From the NCBI RefSeq assembly GCF_913058035.1, contig NZ_CAJXPA010000002.1, positions 23,965 to 87,964 on the forward strand: a DNA stretch of 64,000 nt. The letters run 5' to 3'. Source of the stretch: an uncultured Paraglaciecola sp. (GTDB lineage Bacteria; Pseudomonadota; Gammaproteobacteria; Enterobacterales; Alteromonadaceae). The notes under the pieces were generated by a model. That model was not told where the DNA came from. It saw only the letters and a list, made by a program, of their open reading frames with translations, and ran no database searches. Below, one piece after another: positions 8,777 to 18,486 of the stretch (its first letter is position 1; every line of letters begins with the position of its first letter). Position numbers and translations under genes: made by a program.

Positions 8777-8962
8777 ATGGTGCATTCTGCTAAATCAGGG
8801 GCATATCAGTCACCACTTGGCAAACTGTTTGCTCGCCAGCAACCTAAAGTAAAAGCTAAGCAGGGCATGGCGAAATTATTATTAACTTACGCAGAAAATG
8901 ACAATAAGCGAATTGCCCACCTAATTAGTCAATGGATAAACGAGACCAACTCTTCTAAATAA
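8777..8962 (+). CDS. Small hypothetical protein coupled to lspA
   Basis: An ATG four bases after the lspA stop opens a 61-codon frame. The product is basic in its first half (S-A-K-S-G, Q-P-K-V-K-A-K-Q-G) and ends in an amphipathic helix-like stretch containing E-N-D-N-K-R-I-A-H-L-I-S-Q-W-I. No signal peptide or membrane segment is seen. Tight spacing implies translation with lspA. An upstream in-frame extension overlaps lspA and is thought spurious. The family is not recognised and no function is assigned. Confidence 0.6.
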   Translation: MVHSAKSGAYQSPLGKLFARQQPKVKAKQGMAKLLLTYAENDNKRIAHLISQWINETNSSK

Positions 8963-8974
8963 TTACTGACTAAG

Positions 8975-9004
8975 AAAAATTAAAGCTCCAAAAATTAAAG
9001 AGCC
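8975..9004. repeat. 15-bp tandem duplication
   Basis: AAAAATTAAAGCTCC is followed directly by AAAAATTAAAGAGCC, 12 bp after the stop codon of the 61-codon gene downstream of lspA. Confidence 0.8.
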
Positions 9005-9111
9005 TAAATAAAGCGTTAATTTAAAACTTGAATCTGCCAAACAATAAACAAGCTGTTTTAGTTTTAATTCAGAGTAGCTGTTTTAAGCTGTTCTAGCTAG
9101 ATACAGAAAAA

Positions 9112-9522
9112 TTGTCTTTATACATAAATTGGTTTGGAAGAAAATGCTTTCATGGTATTAATAAATGTTATTTCTTACTAGTTTTGTACATTTCTTGCCC
9201 TAGCTACGGTGCCAATTTTGATTGTGCTGGGAAAGGACTATGGCCTAATGAAAGAGGCATAACATTTTTCAAAAAAGGCTCAGTTGAGAGCACAGTTCTG
9301 GGCTCATCATTGAAATTAGCAAAAATAGCACAAAATGAAATTTTGGTTCCAAAGGAGTCACTGCCAGTGCAGACCGTTCCTAAAGATGTTAAAGAAACTA
9401 GGATCAGTTTATTTTTGTATCCTCTGGGTATTATATTGCTATTGGTCGGTGGACTAATTACTCGAAATGCAACACATAGCGGTTTGTCGAGTTTTCATAT
9501 CAGATCCACATTGCATATTTAA
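9112..9522 (+). CDS. Hypothetical membrane-anchored secreted protein
   Basis: A TTG-started frame of 136 codons. The N-terminus has a hydrophobic stretch ending at S-Y-G-A that could be a signal peptide, and residues about 100-116 form a second hydrophobic segment (L-F-L-Y-P-L-G-I-I-L-L-L-V-G-G-L) followed by a short tail. The region between is polar with two Cys. No family is recognised. It lies in a decaying area, so it may be the surviving part of a larger gene. Existence as a real gene is uncertain. Confidence 0.4.
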   Translation: MSLYINWFGRKCFHGINKCYFLLVLYISCPSYGANFDCAGKGLWPNERGITFFKKGSVESTVLGSSLKLAKIAQNEILVPKESLPVQTVPKDVKETRISLFLYPLGIILLLVGGLITRNATHSGLSSFHIRSTLHI

Positions 9523-9599
9523 CCGCGTCATTAACCTACATGGAAATGATGCGTCATCAATCAATACCATACAGTGAATCTTTGAGCGTTTGTTATATG

Positions 9600-10008
9600 T
9601 GGTCGTATCGATCTCATGTATTTCCCAATGCGGGTGTTTAATCTAGGCACACTGATATCATTATCAACCGGTTCATCTAATGTGATCTTCGCAATACTTA
9701 TGTCTATCGCCATTTCCGTTAGGGCTGAGTTGAATGTATTTATGTAGTGCTGTTGTTCTCAGTGGTGGTTAATTTTGCGATCATGTCTCTCTTATATCAG
9801 ATACCACAGTACTCGCCTCTGTGGGGCTGAATGCGATCATCTGGGTCATGTTACTACCCAAGCCAGATAAGTAGGGGTTATTGGACTACTGACATTGCTA
9901 GCCTTCGGTTTAGCTGAAGCTTATGTGTCTGTATATATGTTGCCATTTTCAATTTTTGTGCTGTTTGTTGTTATGTACTTTTTAATGGAGTTTTTGGAAA
10001 ACGCTTAG
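9600..10008 (+). pseudogene. Possible remnant of a membrane-protein gene
   Basis: Short hydrophobic frames follow one another in different phases, for example V-G-L-N-A-I-I-W-V-M-L-L-P-K-P-D-K then a stop near 9873, and from about 9890 a two-segment hydrophobic stretch ending E-F-L-E-N-A-stop near 10008. The pattern suits a multi-pass membrane protein broken by stops and frameshifts. The family was not identified and this is a weak call. Confidence 0.3.
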
Positions 10009-10035
10009 GAAAAGGCATTCTAAATTAAGATTTGG

Positions 10036-10068
10036 ACCAAAAGTTCACCAAGAGTCCACCAAAAGTCC
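10036..10068. repeat. 11-bp ACCAAAAGTCC tandem repeat, three copies
   Basis: Three adjacent 11-bp units (starting 10036, 10047, 10058) that differ at one or two bases, 26 bp upstream of the PhoD pseudogene start codon. Confidence 0.85.
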
Positions 10069-10093
10069 AATAGCACAACAACGAGAAGAGTTA

Positions 10094-10460
10094 ATGCATA
10101 AAAAATTAACTCGTAGACAAGCCATTAAAATAGTTTCTGGTACTCTTTTGTTTTCATTTGTTTTCATTTGTTTTCATTTGCACGTATTGCTATTCGGTCT
10201 GCTCAAGGTGATAAAGTTGTTTTTGGGTGCGGTGTTGCAAGCGGTGATCCAGACCAGATCAAAGCTGTGTGGTAGTGTGGACGTGGCCCCGCGGCTTAGC
10301 AATACCTATAAAAGTGGATTGGTTTGTTGTGACCGATGCAGCTTTTAATCACATGGTTGCCTTTGAAATATTCAACACCCAGAATAGTCGTGATCATACG
10401 GTCAAAATAGTTGCGTATGCTCTTGAGCCAGGCGAAACATATTTCTATAAATGTATAATC
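10094..10460 (+). pseudogene. Truncated, frameshifted PhoD-type alkaline phosphatase gene
   Basis: The start encodes a twin-arginine-like leader (K-L-T-R-R-Q-A-I-K). After a 10-bp repeat expansion the frame shifts and reads R-I-A-I-R-S-A-Q-G-D then V-F-G-C-G-V-A-S-G-D-P-D, a hallmark of the PhoD N-terminal domain. A second shift near 10270 leads into V-V-V-W-T-W-P and D-W-F-V-V-T-D-A-A-F, then S-R-D-H-T-V-K-I and L-E-P-G-E-T-Y-F-Y-K. Similarity stops near 10456 and the catalytic metallophosphatase domain is missing. At least two frameshifts plus a large 3' deletion make it non-functional. An intact PhoD-family gene lies at about 30.1 kb. Confidence 0.88.
10151..10180. repeat. Perfect 10-bp tandem repeat, three copies
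   Basis: TTTTCATTTG occurs three times without a mismatch inside the leader of the PhoD pseudogene. It is placed where the reading frame is lost, so slippage here is a likely cause of inactivation. Confidence 0.95.
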
Positions 10461-10515
10461 CAAGATATTATTTCGCATTTAAGTTGTTTTTTTATGGCAT
10501 CAATGTATTTGCCCT

Positions 10516-10881
10516 TTAGCTTAATCGAGTTAACGCTAAACTATCAAATTTTACCCCTGACCAGCCTGTCAGTATGAAGTTACGGATATTGCCATGGTCT
10601 GTTCCCGCTGGGTTTGCTAATACATCATTACGATAAAAGTTTCCAAACAAGTTGAGGGTTTCAAGTTCAGTTAATTCATGTAATTGAGCAAAGTGGAAAA
10701 TCTTGCAAGAACCTTCATTGCTGCCTGCTGCATTGAGCAACGTTCCATTACTAAAACCTGCTGGTGTGTAATTATAAAATTGACTAATCACCTGCATAAC
10801 AGTTGTAAACTGGATGGTGTCTGGGGCTTGGTGTAACTGGGTGATCAAATCGTTTATCGTCGTCAATTTATTCAAAGTCAT
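10516..10881 (-). CDS. HopJ family protein (HopJ type III effector-like)
   Basis: A 121-residue soluble protein that fits the HopJ family over its length: Q-L-H-x-x-P-D-T-I-Q-F near residue 18, the Y-x-Y-T-P-A-G-F block near residue 50, then G-T-L-x-N-A-A-G-S-N-E-G-S-C-K-I-F-x-F-A near 58-75 and N-P-x-G-T-D-H-x-N-I-R near residue 100. The family is named after a Pseudomonas syringae effector but is widespread in free-living marine bacteria without type III secretion, so an effector role is not implied. Its start overlaps the stop of the upstream gene by four bases (ATGA), showing translational coupling. Confidence 0.88.
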   Translation of the reverse strand: MTLNKLTTINDLITQLHQAPDTIQFTTVMQVISQFYNYTPAGFSNGTLLNAAGSNEGSCKIFHFAQLHELTELETLNLFGNFYRNDVLANPAGTDHGNIRNFILTGWSGVKFDSLALTRLS

Positions 10882-11228
10882 AGTGTGTCCGTTGTTTTAG
10901 ATAGATGAAAAGAAAAGGTTAATTGGCAATCAATATGTTTGAGTATTGTATTGACGAACATCGGTGTGGCCATTGTCCTTTCGTTATTTGCTGATGTCAC
11001 AGCAATAAGAATGTCGCAGTCTTGTATAGGTATTTGTTGACGAACATAGAAGATATTTAAGTCGTCTAAATTATCTAAACTTTGATTTAAACTAACAGAA
11101 CCAACAAAACAGCTTTTTTCGGGATGATGCTCGTAAGTGACCCCATCGACTTCTCTGAAAAGTGTGATGGCTTGGAATTTATCTAGATTTAACAGGCGAA
11201 AAGTGACTTCGATTTTGATATTCACCAC
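10878..11228 (-). CDS. Hypothetical protein coupled to hopJ
   Basis: A 116-residue soluble protein with no signal peptide or membrane segment. It begins with an alternating pattern suggestive of a beta strand (N-I-K-I-E-V-T-F-R-L-L) and has a second predicted strand-rich end (Q-L-T-F-S-F-H-L). An AGGAGT-like ribosome binding site precedes the ATG. The stop overlaps the HopJ start in an ATGA junction. The family is not recognised. Coupling suggests it acts with or is dosed together with the HopJ protein. Confidence 0.7.
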   Translation of the reverse strand: MVNIKIEVTFRLLNLDKFQAITLFREVDGVTYEHHPEKSCFVGSVSLNQSLDNLDDLNIFYVRQQIPIQDCDILIAVTSANNERTMATPMFVNTILKHIDCQLTFSFHLSKTTDTL

Positions 11229-11454
11229 TCCTTAATAATGATGATACACAAACGTGATCTTGTTGAATAAAGGAATATTAATTATATTCTAACTGTTTAA
11301 TCAATATCGAATTAAATCTCTTTTTGTCCTAATATAAATCAAACATAATTTAGATTTTGGATGAAGTGTAAATCTATTTCAGTGAATAACTGAAGTTAAG
11401 TCACAATCAGCCTTTTAGTTTAACCTAGTTAGTAGTCAGACCAAAGGAACCAAT

Positions 11455-11811
11455 ATGAAAATTGTGATGGGGAAATTTAGCCGTGAGCCTTTTCATGCGT
11501 TATCAAAAAAAGAAGTCAGTTTGTTATTAAAAATAGTGCCTGACGAGTGGGCAAAACATGTATCCAGTGTGGTATTGAGTTCAAAGATATTTAAGAAAAC
11601 TAAGCTTGTAAAACCAGTGGAATATACCACCACCACTCAACAGCTATCCATCTATTCAAGAGGTTTAGTACGAGACAATATCGCCAGACAATTGCTACAC
11701 GAATTAGCGCTGATTAATGCACAGGCTAAGGAGACTCAGTTTGATGAAACCTGCGATCTACATGCAGTGATTAAACCTTATATGGATAAGTTTTTGAAGG
11801 TGAGGTTTTAG
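11455..11811 (+). CDS. Hypothetical protein
   Basis: A 118-residue basic soluble protein. An AAAGGA ribosome binding site lies 7 bp before the ATG. Residues about 1-30 include F-H-A-L-S-K-K-E-V-S-L-L-L-K-I-V-P-D-E-W, and the second half appears helical (D-N-I-A-R-Q-L-L-H-E-L-A-L-I-N). No domain is recognised. It is a single gene convergent with bipA copy 1. Confidence 0.65.
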   Translation: MKIVMGKFSREPFHALSKKEVSLLLKIVPDEWAKHVSSVVLSSKIFKKTKLVKPVEYTTTTQQLSIYSRGLVRDNIARQLLHELALINAQAKETQFDETCDLHAVIKPYMDKFLKVRF

Positions 11812-11871
11812 ATGTATCGAAGCAGCTCTTATAGGACGTTTCAATAAGCCTACACCACAGATAGGGCGTAG

Positions 11872-11901
11872 CTAATAAAAAAAACCGGCTTTTGCCGGTT
11901 T
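11872..11901 (-). terminator. Intrinsic terminator of bipA copy 1
   Basis: Stem AAACCGGC/GCCGGTTT (11882-11889 and 11894-11901) with a 4-base loop. On the minus strand it is followed by a long T-run, 28 bp past the bipA stop. The second bipA copy has the same stem. Confidence 0.9.
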
Positions 11902-11929
11902 CACATTGATGCTTTTAAAAGTGTGTCGC

Positions 11930-13768
11930 TTAAGCCTTAGCCGGACGTCCAGCTTGTTTCCGTAAATTCTCAGTCAATAACTTTTTACGAATACGTGTAC
12001 TTAAAGGCGTCACTTCAACCAATTCATCGTTATCGATAAATTCAAGCGCTTGCTCTAGCGACATCACAATAGGCGGAACTAAACTTTGCGCTTCGTCTGT
12101 ACCTGATGCACGTACGTTCGTTAACTGCTTACCTTTAAGGGCATTAACCGTCAGGTCATTTTCACGCGCATGAATACCAATCACCATACCTTCGTAAACT
12201 TCAACACCGTGGCCGATAAATAATCGTCCGCGACTTTGTAAGTTAAACAATGCGTTAGTCAGTGCTTTACCTGTTGCGTTGGCAATCAGTACACCACTCT
12301 TACGCTGACCGATTACTCCACCTTTATGAGGGCCGTAATGATCGAACGTGTGGTAAATCAAACCAGAGCCTGATGTCATAGTCATAAAATCAGTTTGAAA
12401 ACCAATCAAACCACGGCTAGGTATCATGAAGTCCATACGAACACGGCCTTTACCATCGGGTGACATATTGGTTAATTCACCTTTACGTGTACCAATTTGT
12501 TCCATAATAGCTCCTTGATGTTTTTCTTCAACATCTATGGTCACTGTTTCGAAAGGTTCGTGGGTCACGCCATCAACTTGTTTCAAAATAACTTCAGGAC
12601 GAGAAACGGCTAGCTCATAACCTTCACGTCGCATGTTTTCAATCAATATGCCCAAGTGAAGTTCACCACGACCTGATACGCGGAACTTGTCTGGATCTTG
12701 GGTTTCTTCCACTTTTAGTGCCACATTGTGGATCAATTCTGTTTGCAAACGTTCATGGATGTTACGTGATGTGACGTATTTGCCTTCTTTACCACAGAAC
12801 GGTGAATTATTGACTTGGAAAGTCATGGTCACAGTTGGCTCATCTACAGACAGAGGCGGTAATGCGTCAACTGCATTTGGATCGCATATAGTATCTGAGA
12901 TTTTAAGTTCGCCTACACCTGTTACTGCAACAATGTCACCTGCGTCACCAGAACTGACATCGAGACGCTGTAGTCCTAAATAACCCTGTACCTGACCAAT
13001 TTTAGCATTGCGGGTTTTGCCGTCAGCACCAATAATGGTTACTTGTTGATTAGGCCTAACCGAACCGCGGGTAATACGACCTATACCAATTACACCCACA
13101 TAAGAGTTGTAATCAAGTTGCGACATTTGCATTTGTAATGGGCCGTTGATATCGGCAACAGGCGGCTTAACATGTTTGACGATAGTTTCAAACAAAGGCG
13201 TCATGTTATCGCTAGGCACCTCTAAATCGTTGGTAGCCCAACCATTTATAGCTGATGCGTATACCACTTGAAAATCTAATTGGTCGTCAGTTGCACCTAA
13301 GTTGTCGAACAAATCAAATACCTGATCTATTACCCAACTCGGACGAGCGCCAGGCTTATCAATTTTGTTAATAACAACAATTGGTTTGAGACCTTGTGCA
13401 AATGCTTTTTGTGTTACAAAACGCGTTTGTGGCATGGGGCCTTCTTGTGCATCAACCAATAATAATACTGAATCGGCCATAGACATGACTCGCTCCACCT
13501 CACCACCAAAATCGGCATGGCCAGGCGTATCTACTATATTGATGCGATATTCGTTCCATTTAATCGCAGTGTTTTTTGCAAGAATGGTAATGCCGCGTTC
13601 TTTTTCAATGTCGTTTGAGTCCATCACACGTTCTTCGACTACGCCGCGGCTTTCTAATGTGCCGGATTGTTGTAATAACTTATCAACTAGGGTGGTTTTG
13701 CCGTGGTCAACGTGGGCTATAATAGCTATGTTCCTCAAATATTCGATTGAGGTGTTTGATGAACTCAT
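11930..13768 (-). CDS. typA: Ribosome-associated translational GTPase TypA/BipA, copy 1
   Basis: A 612-residue translation-factor GTPase that binds the 70S ribosome and supports 50S assembly and growth under stress or cold. G motifs are A-H-V-D-H-G-K-T-T (18-26), R-G-I-T, D-T-P-G-H, N-K-I-D and S-A-I. EF-G-like domains and the BipA-specific C-terminus with [11 protein letters not shown] follow. Length matches the family. A second gene about 93% identical lies 2.9 kb away on the same strand. Against it this copy lacks one Glu near residue 39 and one Pro near 347, and keeps the Cys in S-P-F-C-G-K-E-G-K also found in E. coli. No motif is damaged. Confidence 0.95.
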   Translation of the reverse strand: MSSSNTSIEYLRNIAIIAHVDHGKTTLVDKLLQQSGTLESRGVVEERVMDSNDIEKERGITILAKNTAIKWNEYRINIVDTPGHADFGGEVERVMSMADSVLLLVDAQEGPMPQTRFVTQKAFAQGLKPIVVINKIDKPGARPSWVIDQVFDLFDNLGATDDQLDFQVVYASAINGWATNDLEVPSDNMTPLFETIVKHVKPPVADINGPLQMQMSQLDYNSYVGVIGIGRITRGSVRPNQQVTIIGADGKTRNAKIGQVQGYLGLQRLDVSSGDAGDIVAVTGVGELKISDTICDPNAVDALPPLSVDEPTVTMTFQVNNSPFCGKEGKYVTSRNIHERLQTELIHNVALKVEETQDPDKFRVSGRGELHLGILIENMRREGYELAVSRPEVILKQVDGVTHEPFETVTIDVEEKHQGAIMEQIGTRKGELTNMSPDGKGRVRMDFMIPSRGLIGFQTDFMTMTSGSGLIYHTFDHYGPHKGGVIGQRKSGVLIANATGKALTNALFNLQSRGRLFIGHGVEVYEGMVIGIHARENDLTVNALKGKQLTNVRASGTDEAQSLVPPIVMSLEQALEFIDNDELVEVTPLSTRIRKKLLTENLRKQAGRPAKA

Positions 13769-14346
13769 TGTTTTTTCTCTGTTAGGGCCATGGAGGTGTC
13801 AATTGAGACTGTGACTGATTAAAGTCATCCGTAGCAAAATTGCTGAAATTTCAAAGCGCGGATTATATAATTTAAAAGTACGAAACGGTCAAGACTTTTG
13901 AGCATTAAAACTACAAAAATGCTAATTAACTGACACATCCTTCGGAAACTCCCAAAAATCATCATTGCTATCCATGTAAGTTGGTTTATGCAAGTTGTTG
14001 TGTATTTTAAAACGTAAAGTGCGTATCGCCAATGTGTAAAATTCAGTCTATCCAGTGATAATAGTATTTGGAGAGTTTAGACAAAAAATGAATAGTTATA
14101 TGAGAGATATAGTGCTAAAAACGTGATTTAAACGCAATGCTATCGAGCAAAAGAATTGACTAAAGTGATTTTAATTTAACATTAAGTTTTAATCGGAGCT
14201 GTTTTATTTTTCTGTTAAAAGGTGTCACAGATAAGCTTATCAAAAACTATGTTTGTGTTGTGTTTCAAGCTAAGATTGTCATGTTATCCGTTTGAAAGTA
14301 GTAAAGGTTTCCATGTGCTTTGTAAGTATCGATAAATAATCAATTG
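13769..14346. other. Divergent intergenic region between bipA copy 1 and the diguanylate cyclase
   Basis: About 580 bp with no gene. It holds the bipA promoter at its left side and presumably the promoter of the diguanylate cyclase on its right. No further structure was identified. Confidence 0.5.
13862..13892 (-). promoter_or_regulatory. Probable sigma-70 promoter of bipA copy 1
   Basis: On the minus strand TTGACC (13887-13892) is followed after 17 bp by TATATA, or after 19 bp by TATAAT. The sequence just after the -10 (CCGCGC) and the stretch AAATTTCAG further on are also found before the second bipA copy, whose -10 reads TACAAT while the -35 has diverged. Confidence 0.6.
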
Positions 14347-16233
14347 ATGACCCTCAGTAAATTTAGCCCCACCAATTTGCTCCAGAGATGCTTTCCTGCT
14401 GCGTTCTTTTGTATCGCTATGTTGGCTTTTTTCTTATTTGCATTCCATTTTGCAGTGACCCTTCAATCTACACTTAAGCAAGCTGACGATGGTCAGATTT
14501 TGTTGCATAGCGATGATTTTTTGCAACAAAAAACGATTGGGCTCGATGGGCAATGGTATTTTTTCCCGAGTCAGCTAGTGGATCCACAAAACGTTGAGGG
14601 TTTACTGAAAGGAGCGACAACTATTAAAGGATCTGGCGGATGGAAATTTGATAGTCAAGATATGCAAAAACAAGTTGAGGGTTATGGGACCTATTATTTG
14701 AAGGTTAATTTGGATACTCAAGATATAAACTTGGCTATGCAAATACCCTACATTGAAACAGCCTATAATCTTTATATTGATAACCGTTTAGTCGCCAGTG
14801 GGGGAGTAGTGTCAGCATCAGTTAATGGAGCTGAGCCTGGTTTTAATTCCAGTATTATTACCCTGCCCCAAAATGTTGATGCATTCACTATTACCTTGCA
14901 AGTATCTAATTATCATTCTGCTTGGGGGGGAATTTGGTTACCGTTTGTGGTCGGTGAAGTCGATGCAATTTACTCAGAGAGGCAGGCTCTAGTCGCATTG
15001 AGTGTTTTTATTATTGGTGTGTTGGCGGTGACGGTTGCTTTTTATCTTATTCAGTATTACCTGAGGCCTAGTGACAAAATACCTCTGGCTTTTGCCTGCT
15101 TCTGTTTTATTTTATTTTTACGCGAGTTCACAGCTGAGCATATGCATTTTGCATTGGCGTTTTTAGGGTTTGGGCATGCATTAGTTGTTAAGCTAAATTA
15201 TCTTTCTTTTTATATTGCCTTACCCGCGGTGATATATTTTATGCAGTTATGTTTTAGGCATTCATTCAATAGCAAGCTGTTGAGAGTGTTATACGGGGTT
15301 TCAATCATATACTCGTTGTTCGTCCTCTTTAGTCCGACACGTTATATTGGCCTATCTTTGACCAGCTACCAGATTTTTGCGCTTTTAACCTTCATTTATA
15401 TATTAAATGGTCTAATTATGGCCGCTCGAGCTAAACAGCTTGGCGCAAATATGATGATACTGGGTGGCATGTTCGTTATTGTCTTCGCGATAAACGACAT
15501 GTTACATGCCAATGGTATTATTAACACCGGACGTTTAATCAATATAGGTATTGTGGCTCTTATTATTTGTCAAAGCTACATTATCAATAAACGTTTTAAT
15601 AACATTATTACTGATAATGAAAGTTTGACTGAGCAGTTGCAACAGCATAATGCAGATTTAGAGGCCTTGGGTGCTCAATTAGAAATAAAAGTTGAACAGC
15701 GAACGACGCAGCTTAAATTGGTTAACAAAGAACTTAAAAACCTAGTCAACATTGATAGCCTGACAGGTGTATTGAATCGTGAAGGACTCCAACAACATCT
15801 TAAATCAGCTTATGAACGTTTGCGGCGCTCTCATGAACCGAGTTCTATTATATTGTTCGATTTTGATCATTTTAAACGTATTAACGATACTTTTGGTCAT
15901 GATGCAGGGGATAAAATCCTTGTATCTGGAGCAAAGGTTATTCAGAATTTTATAAGGGAACAGGATAAACTCATCAGATGGGGAGGTGAGGAGTTTTTGG
16001 TTTTGCTTCCAGATACCGAGCTTAATGGCGCTGAGTATATCGGTAATAAATTACGGCGTGCGATCAGCGAGCAACTCGCAGACGAAATCCCCAATAATGT
16101 TTCTGTGGAAATTACTGTGACCGGTGGAGTATCGGAATTTAGAAGAGATGAAACCTTTGAAGTACTTTTTAAACGAGCAGATAACGCGTTATATAAAGGT
16201 AAAAAAGCAGGACGAAACTGCATTCGAAGTTGA
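14347..16233 (+). CDS. Membrane diguanylate cyclase (7TMR-DISM sensor plus GGDEF)
   Basis: A 628-residue protein that makes cyclic di-GMP. An N-terminal membrane anchor is followed by a periplasmic beta-rich domain (L-D-G-Q-W-Y-F-F near residue 60) of the 7TMR-DISM extracellular type, then about seven membrane helices (about 215-415), a coiled coil (E-Q-L-Q-Q-H-N-A-D-L-E) and a C-terminal GGDEF domain. The active site reads G-G-E-E-F. An inhibitory I-site R-E-Q-D lies five residues before it, so product feedback is expected. An ATG one codon after an in-frame TTG is taken as start. It sits alone between the two bipA copies. The ligand sensed is unknown. Confidence 0.92.
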   Translation: MTLSKFSPTNLLQRCFPAAFFCIAMLAFFLFAFHFAVTLQSTLKQADDGQILLHSDDFLQQKTIGLDGQWYFFPSQLVDPQNVEGLLKGATTIKGSGGWKFDSQDMQKQVEGYGTYYLKVNLDTQDINLAMQIPYIETAYNLYIDNRLVASGGVVSASVNGAEPGFNSSIITLPQNVDAFTITLQVSNYHSAWGGIWLPFVVGEVDAIYSERQALVALSVFIIGVLAVTVAFYLIQYYLRPSDKIPLAFACFCFILFLREFTAEHMHFALAFLGFGHALVVKLNYLSFYIALPAVIYFMQLCFRHSFNSKLLRVLYGVSIIYSLFVLFSPTRYIGLSLTSYQIFALLTFIYILNGLIMAARAKQLGANMMILGGMFVIVFAINDMLHANGIINTGRLINIGIVALIICQSYIINKRFNNIITDNESLTEQLQQHNADLEALGAQLEIKVEQRTTQLKLVNKELKNLVNIDSLTGVLNREGLQQHLKSAYERLRRSHEPSSIILFDFDHFKRINDTFGHDAGDKILVSGAKVIQNFIREQDKLIRWGGEEFLVLLPDTELNGAEYIGNKLRRAISEQLADEIPNNVSVEITVTGGVSEFRRDETFEVLFKRADNALYKGKKAGRNCIRS

Positions 16234-16566
16234 ATTTTGAGCACATGTGATTGTTTAGTCATTCATTATTTCATCACCCGTGTTAATGAACAGTGAATTG
16301 ACCTAAAACTATTAGTCGGAGTATATGGTGCGCGAGATAATCAACTAAGTAATGGCTTGTCGGTAATTGAGCATCATGACCTCTAAGATGATTAAACACG
16401 TGTTTAAAAGGTATTGTTGCAGAACGTTACATTTACTACATCTACACTGCTGATAGTAAAAATAAGTTGTATGGCATGAAAGCTATTTGAAAAAAGCCAT
16501 ACGCTCGCTGATTGGCTTTGAGTGTCGGCGTATGCCTTTGATTTCAATATTATATTCAGTGCAGCC
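16234..16566. other. Intergenic region between the diguanylate cyclase and bipA copy 2
   Basis: About 330 bp with no gene seen. Short inverted segments CATACGC/GCGTATG near 16500-16535 could form a weak hairpin behind the convergent genes. Confidence 0.4.
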
Positions 16567-16591
16567 AAAAAAAAACCGGCTATGCCGGTTT
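16567..16591 (-). terminator. Intrinsic terminator of bipA copy 2
   Basis: Stem AAACCGGC/GCCGGTTT (16573-16580 and 16584-16591), loop of three, with a T-run on the minus strand. It is the same stem as behind bipA copy 1, so the duplication included the terminator. Confidence 0.9.
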
Positions 16592-16641
16592 CAATTTAAT
16601 CTGATAAAAGATTGTAGCGCTAATGTTAAATCGTAACTGAC

Positions 16642-18486
16642 CTAACCTTTAGCTGGACGACCAGCCTGCTTTCGCAAATTTTCAGTCAATAATTTCTTAC
16701 GGATGCGCGTGCTGATAGGCGTCACTTCAACCAACTCATCATTATCGATGAACTCAAGTGCTTGCTCTAACGACATCACAATCGGTGGAACCAAACTTTG
16801 TGCTTCGTCTGTACCTGATGAGCGTACGTTAGTTAACTGCTTACCTTTCAGGGCGTTAACCGTTAGATCATTTTCACGAGCGTGAATACCAATAACCATA
16901 CCTTCATATACTTCAAGACCATGGCCGATAAATAAACGTCCGCGACTTTGTAAATTAAACAATGCGTTAGTTAATGCTTTACCTGTTGCATTGGCAATCA
17001 ATACACCACTCTTGCGCTGACCAATTATGCCGCCTTTATGAGGTCCATAATGATCAAACGTGTGGTACATCAAGCCAGAACCAGACGTCATCGTCATAAA
17101 GTCAGTTTGGAAACCAATTAAACCACGGCTAGGGATCATAAAGTCCATACGGGTGCGGCCTTTGCCATCCGTTGTCATGTTGGTTAGTTCGCCTTTACGT
17201 GTACCCAACTGTTCCATGATCGTACCTTGATGTTGTTCTTCAACATCTATGGTGACTGATTCATAAGGTTCATGAGTCGCACCATCAACTTGTTTCAATA
17301 TAACTTCTGGACGAGAAACGGCTAATTCGTAGCCCTCACGACGCATGTTTTCAATCAGTATACCCAGGTGAAGTTCACCACGCCCTGAAACACGAAATTT
17401 ATCCGGGTCATCTGGCATTTCTTCAACTTTTAATGCTACGTTATGGATTAACTCGTGTTGCAAACGCTCAAGAATATTACGAGAAGTAACAAACTTACCT
17501 TCTTTACCGGCAAAAGGAGAATTGTTGACTTGGAACGTCATGGTCACTGTTGGCTCATCAACAGAAAGAGGTGGCAACGCTTCGACTGTATTTGGATCGC
17601 AAATAGTGTCAGAAATCTTAAGTTCGCCCACGCCTGTCACTGCAACAATGTCACCTGCGTAAGCAGAATCCACTTCGTTACGTTGAAGGCCTAAGTAACC
17701 TTGTACCTGACCAATTTTACCGTTGCGCGTTTTGCCATCGGCACTAATAATAGTGACCTGTTGGTTAGGCTTTACTGAACCACGAGTAATACGACCTATA
17801 CCGATTACACCTACATAGGAGTTGTGATCAAGTTGCGACATTTGCATTTGAAGTGGACCGTTAGCATCGGCATCAGGTGCCTTAACGTGTTTGACAATCG
17901 TTTCAAACAAAGGCGTCATATTATCACTAGCGACATCCAAATCGTTGGTAGCCCAACCATTTATGGCTGATGCGTATACTACTTGAAAATCTAGTTGGTC
18001 GTCAGTTGCGCCTAAGTTGTCAAACAAATCAAACACTTGATCCAATACCCAATCAGGACGTGCACCTGGCTTATCAATTTTGTTGATAACAACGATTGGC
18101 TTTAAACCCTGAGCGAACGCCTTTTGTGTTACAAAACGCGTTTGTGGCATAGGGCCTTCTTGCGCATCGACTAGTAACAATACTGAATCGGCCATAGACA
18201 TAACACGTTCTACTTCGCCACCAAAATCAGCATGACCAGGTGTATCTACAATATTAATGCGGTATTCGTTCCACTTAATTGCGGTGTTTTTCGCAAGAAT
18301 AGTAATCCCCCGCTCTTTTTCAATATCGTTAGAGTCCATCACACGCTCTTCGGCTACGCCGCGGCTTTCTTCTAAAGTGCCAGACTGTTGTAATAACTTA
18401 TCAACTAGGGTGGTTTTGCCGTGGTCAACGTGGGCTATAATAGCTATATTCCTCAAGTTTTCGACTGAGGTATTTGATGAACTCAT
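16642..18486 (-). CDS. typA: Ribosome-associated translational GTPase TypA/BipA, copy 2
   Basis: A 614-residue paralogue of the gene at 11.9-13.8 kb, with all G motifs and the C-terminal domain intact. By hand alignment about 42 substitutions and two single-residue indels separate the copies. Changes cluster around residues 205-220 and 260-290, and the GTPase domain is almost unchanged. Here S-P-F-A-G-K replaces S-P-F-C-G-K. Leader (GGCCCTAA-AGAGAAAAAACA before ATG), -10 region and terminator are shared with copy 1. It is divergent from glnA, the usual place of bipA beside glnA in gammaproteobacteria, so this may be the ancestral locus. Confidence 0.95.
   Translation of the reverse strand: MSSSNTSVENLRNIAIIAHVDHGKTTLVDKLLQQSGTLEESRGVAEERVMDSNDIEKERGITILAKNTAIKWNEYRINIVDTPGHADFGGEVERVMSMADSVLLLVDAQEGPMPQTRFVTQKAFAQGLKPIVVINKIDKPGARPDWVLDQVFDLFDNLGATDDQLDFQVVYASAINGWATNDLDVASDNMTPLFETIVKHVKAPDADANGPLQMQMSQLDHNSYVGVIGIGRITRGSVKPNQQVTIISADGKTRNGKIGQVQGYLGLQRNEVDSAYAGDIVAVTGVGELKISDTICDPNTVEALPPLSVDEPTVTMTFQVNNSPFAGKEGKFVTSRNILERLQHELIHNVALKVEEMPDDPDKFRVSGRGELHLGILIENMRREGYELAVSRPEVILKQVDGATHEPYESVTIDVEEQHQGTIMEQLGTRKGELTNMTTDGKGRTRMDFMIPSRGLIGFQTDFMTMTSGSGLMYHTFDHYGPHKGGIIGQRKSGVLIANATGKALTNALFNLQSRGRLFIGHGLEVYEGMVIGIHARENDLTVNALKGKQLTNVRSSGTDEAQSLVPPIVMSLEQALEFIDNDELVEVTPISTRIRKKLLTENLRKQAGRPAKG

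Noticed and set aside
12687..12983. Plus-strand open frames opposite the bipA genes
   Set aside because: They lie antisense to a fully conserved GTPase gene, and the same shadows recur in both copies.
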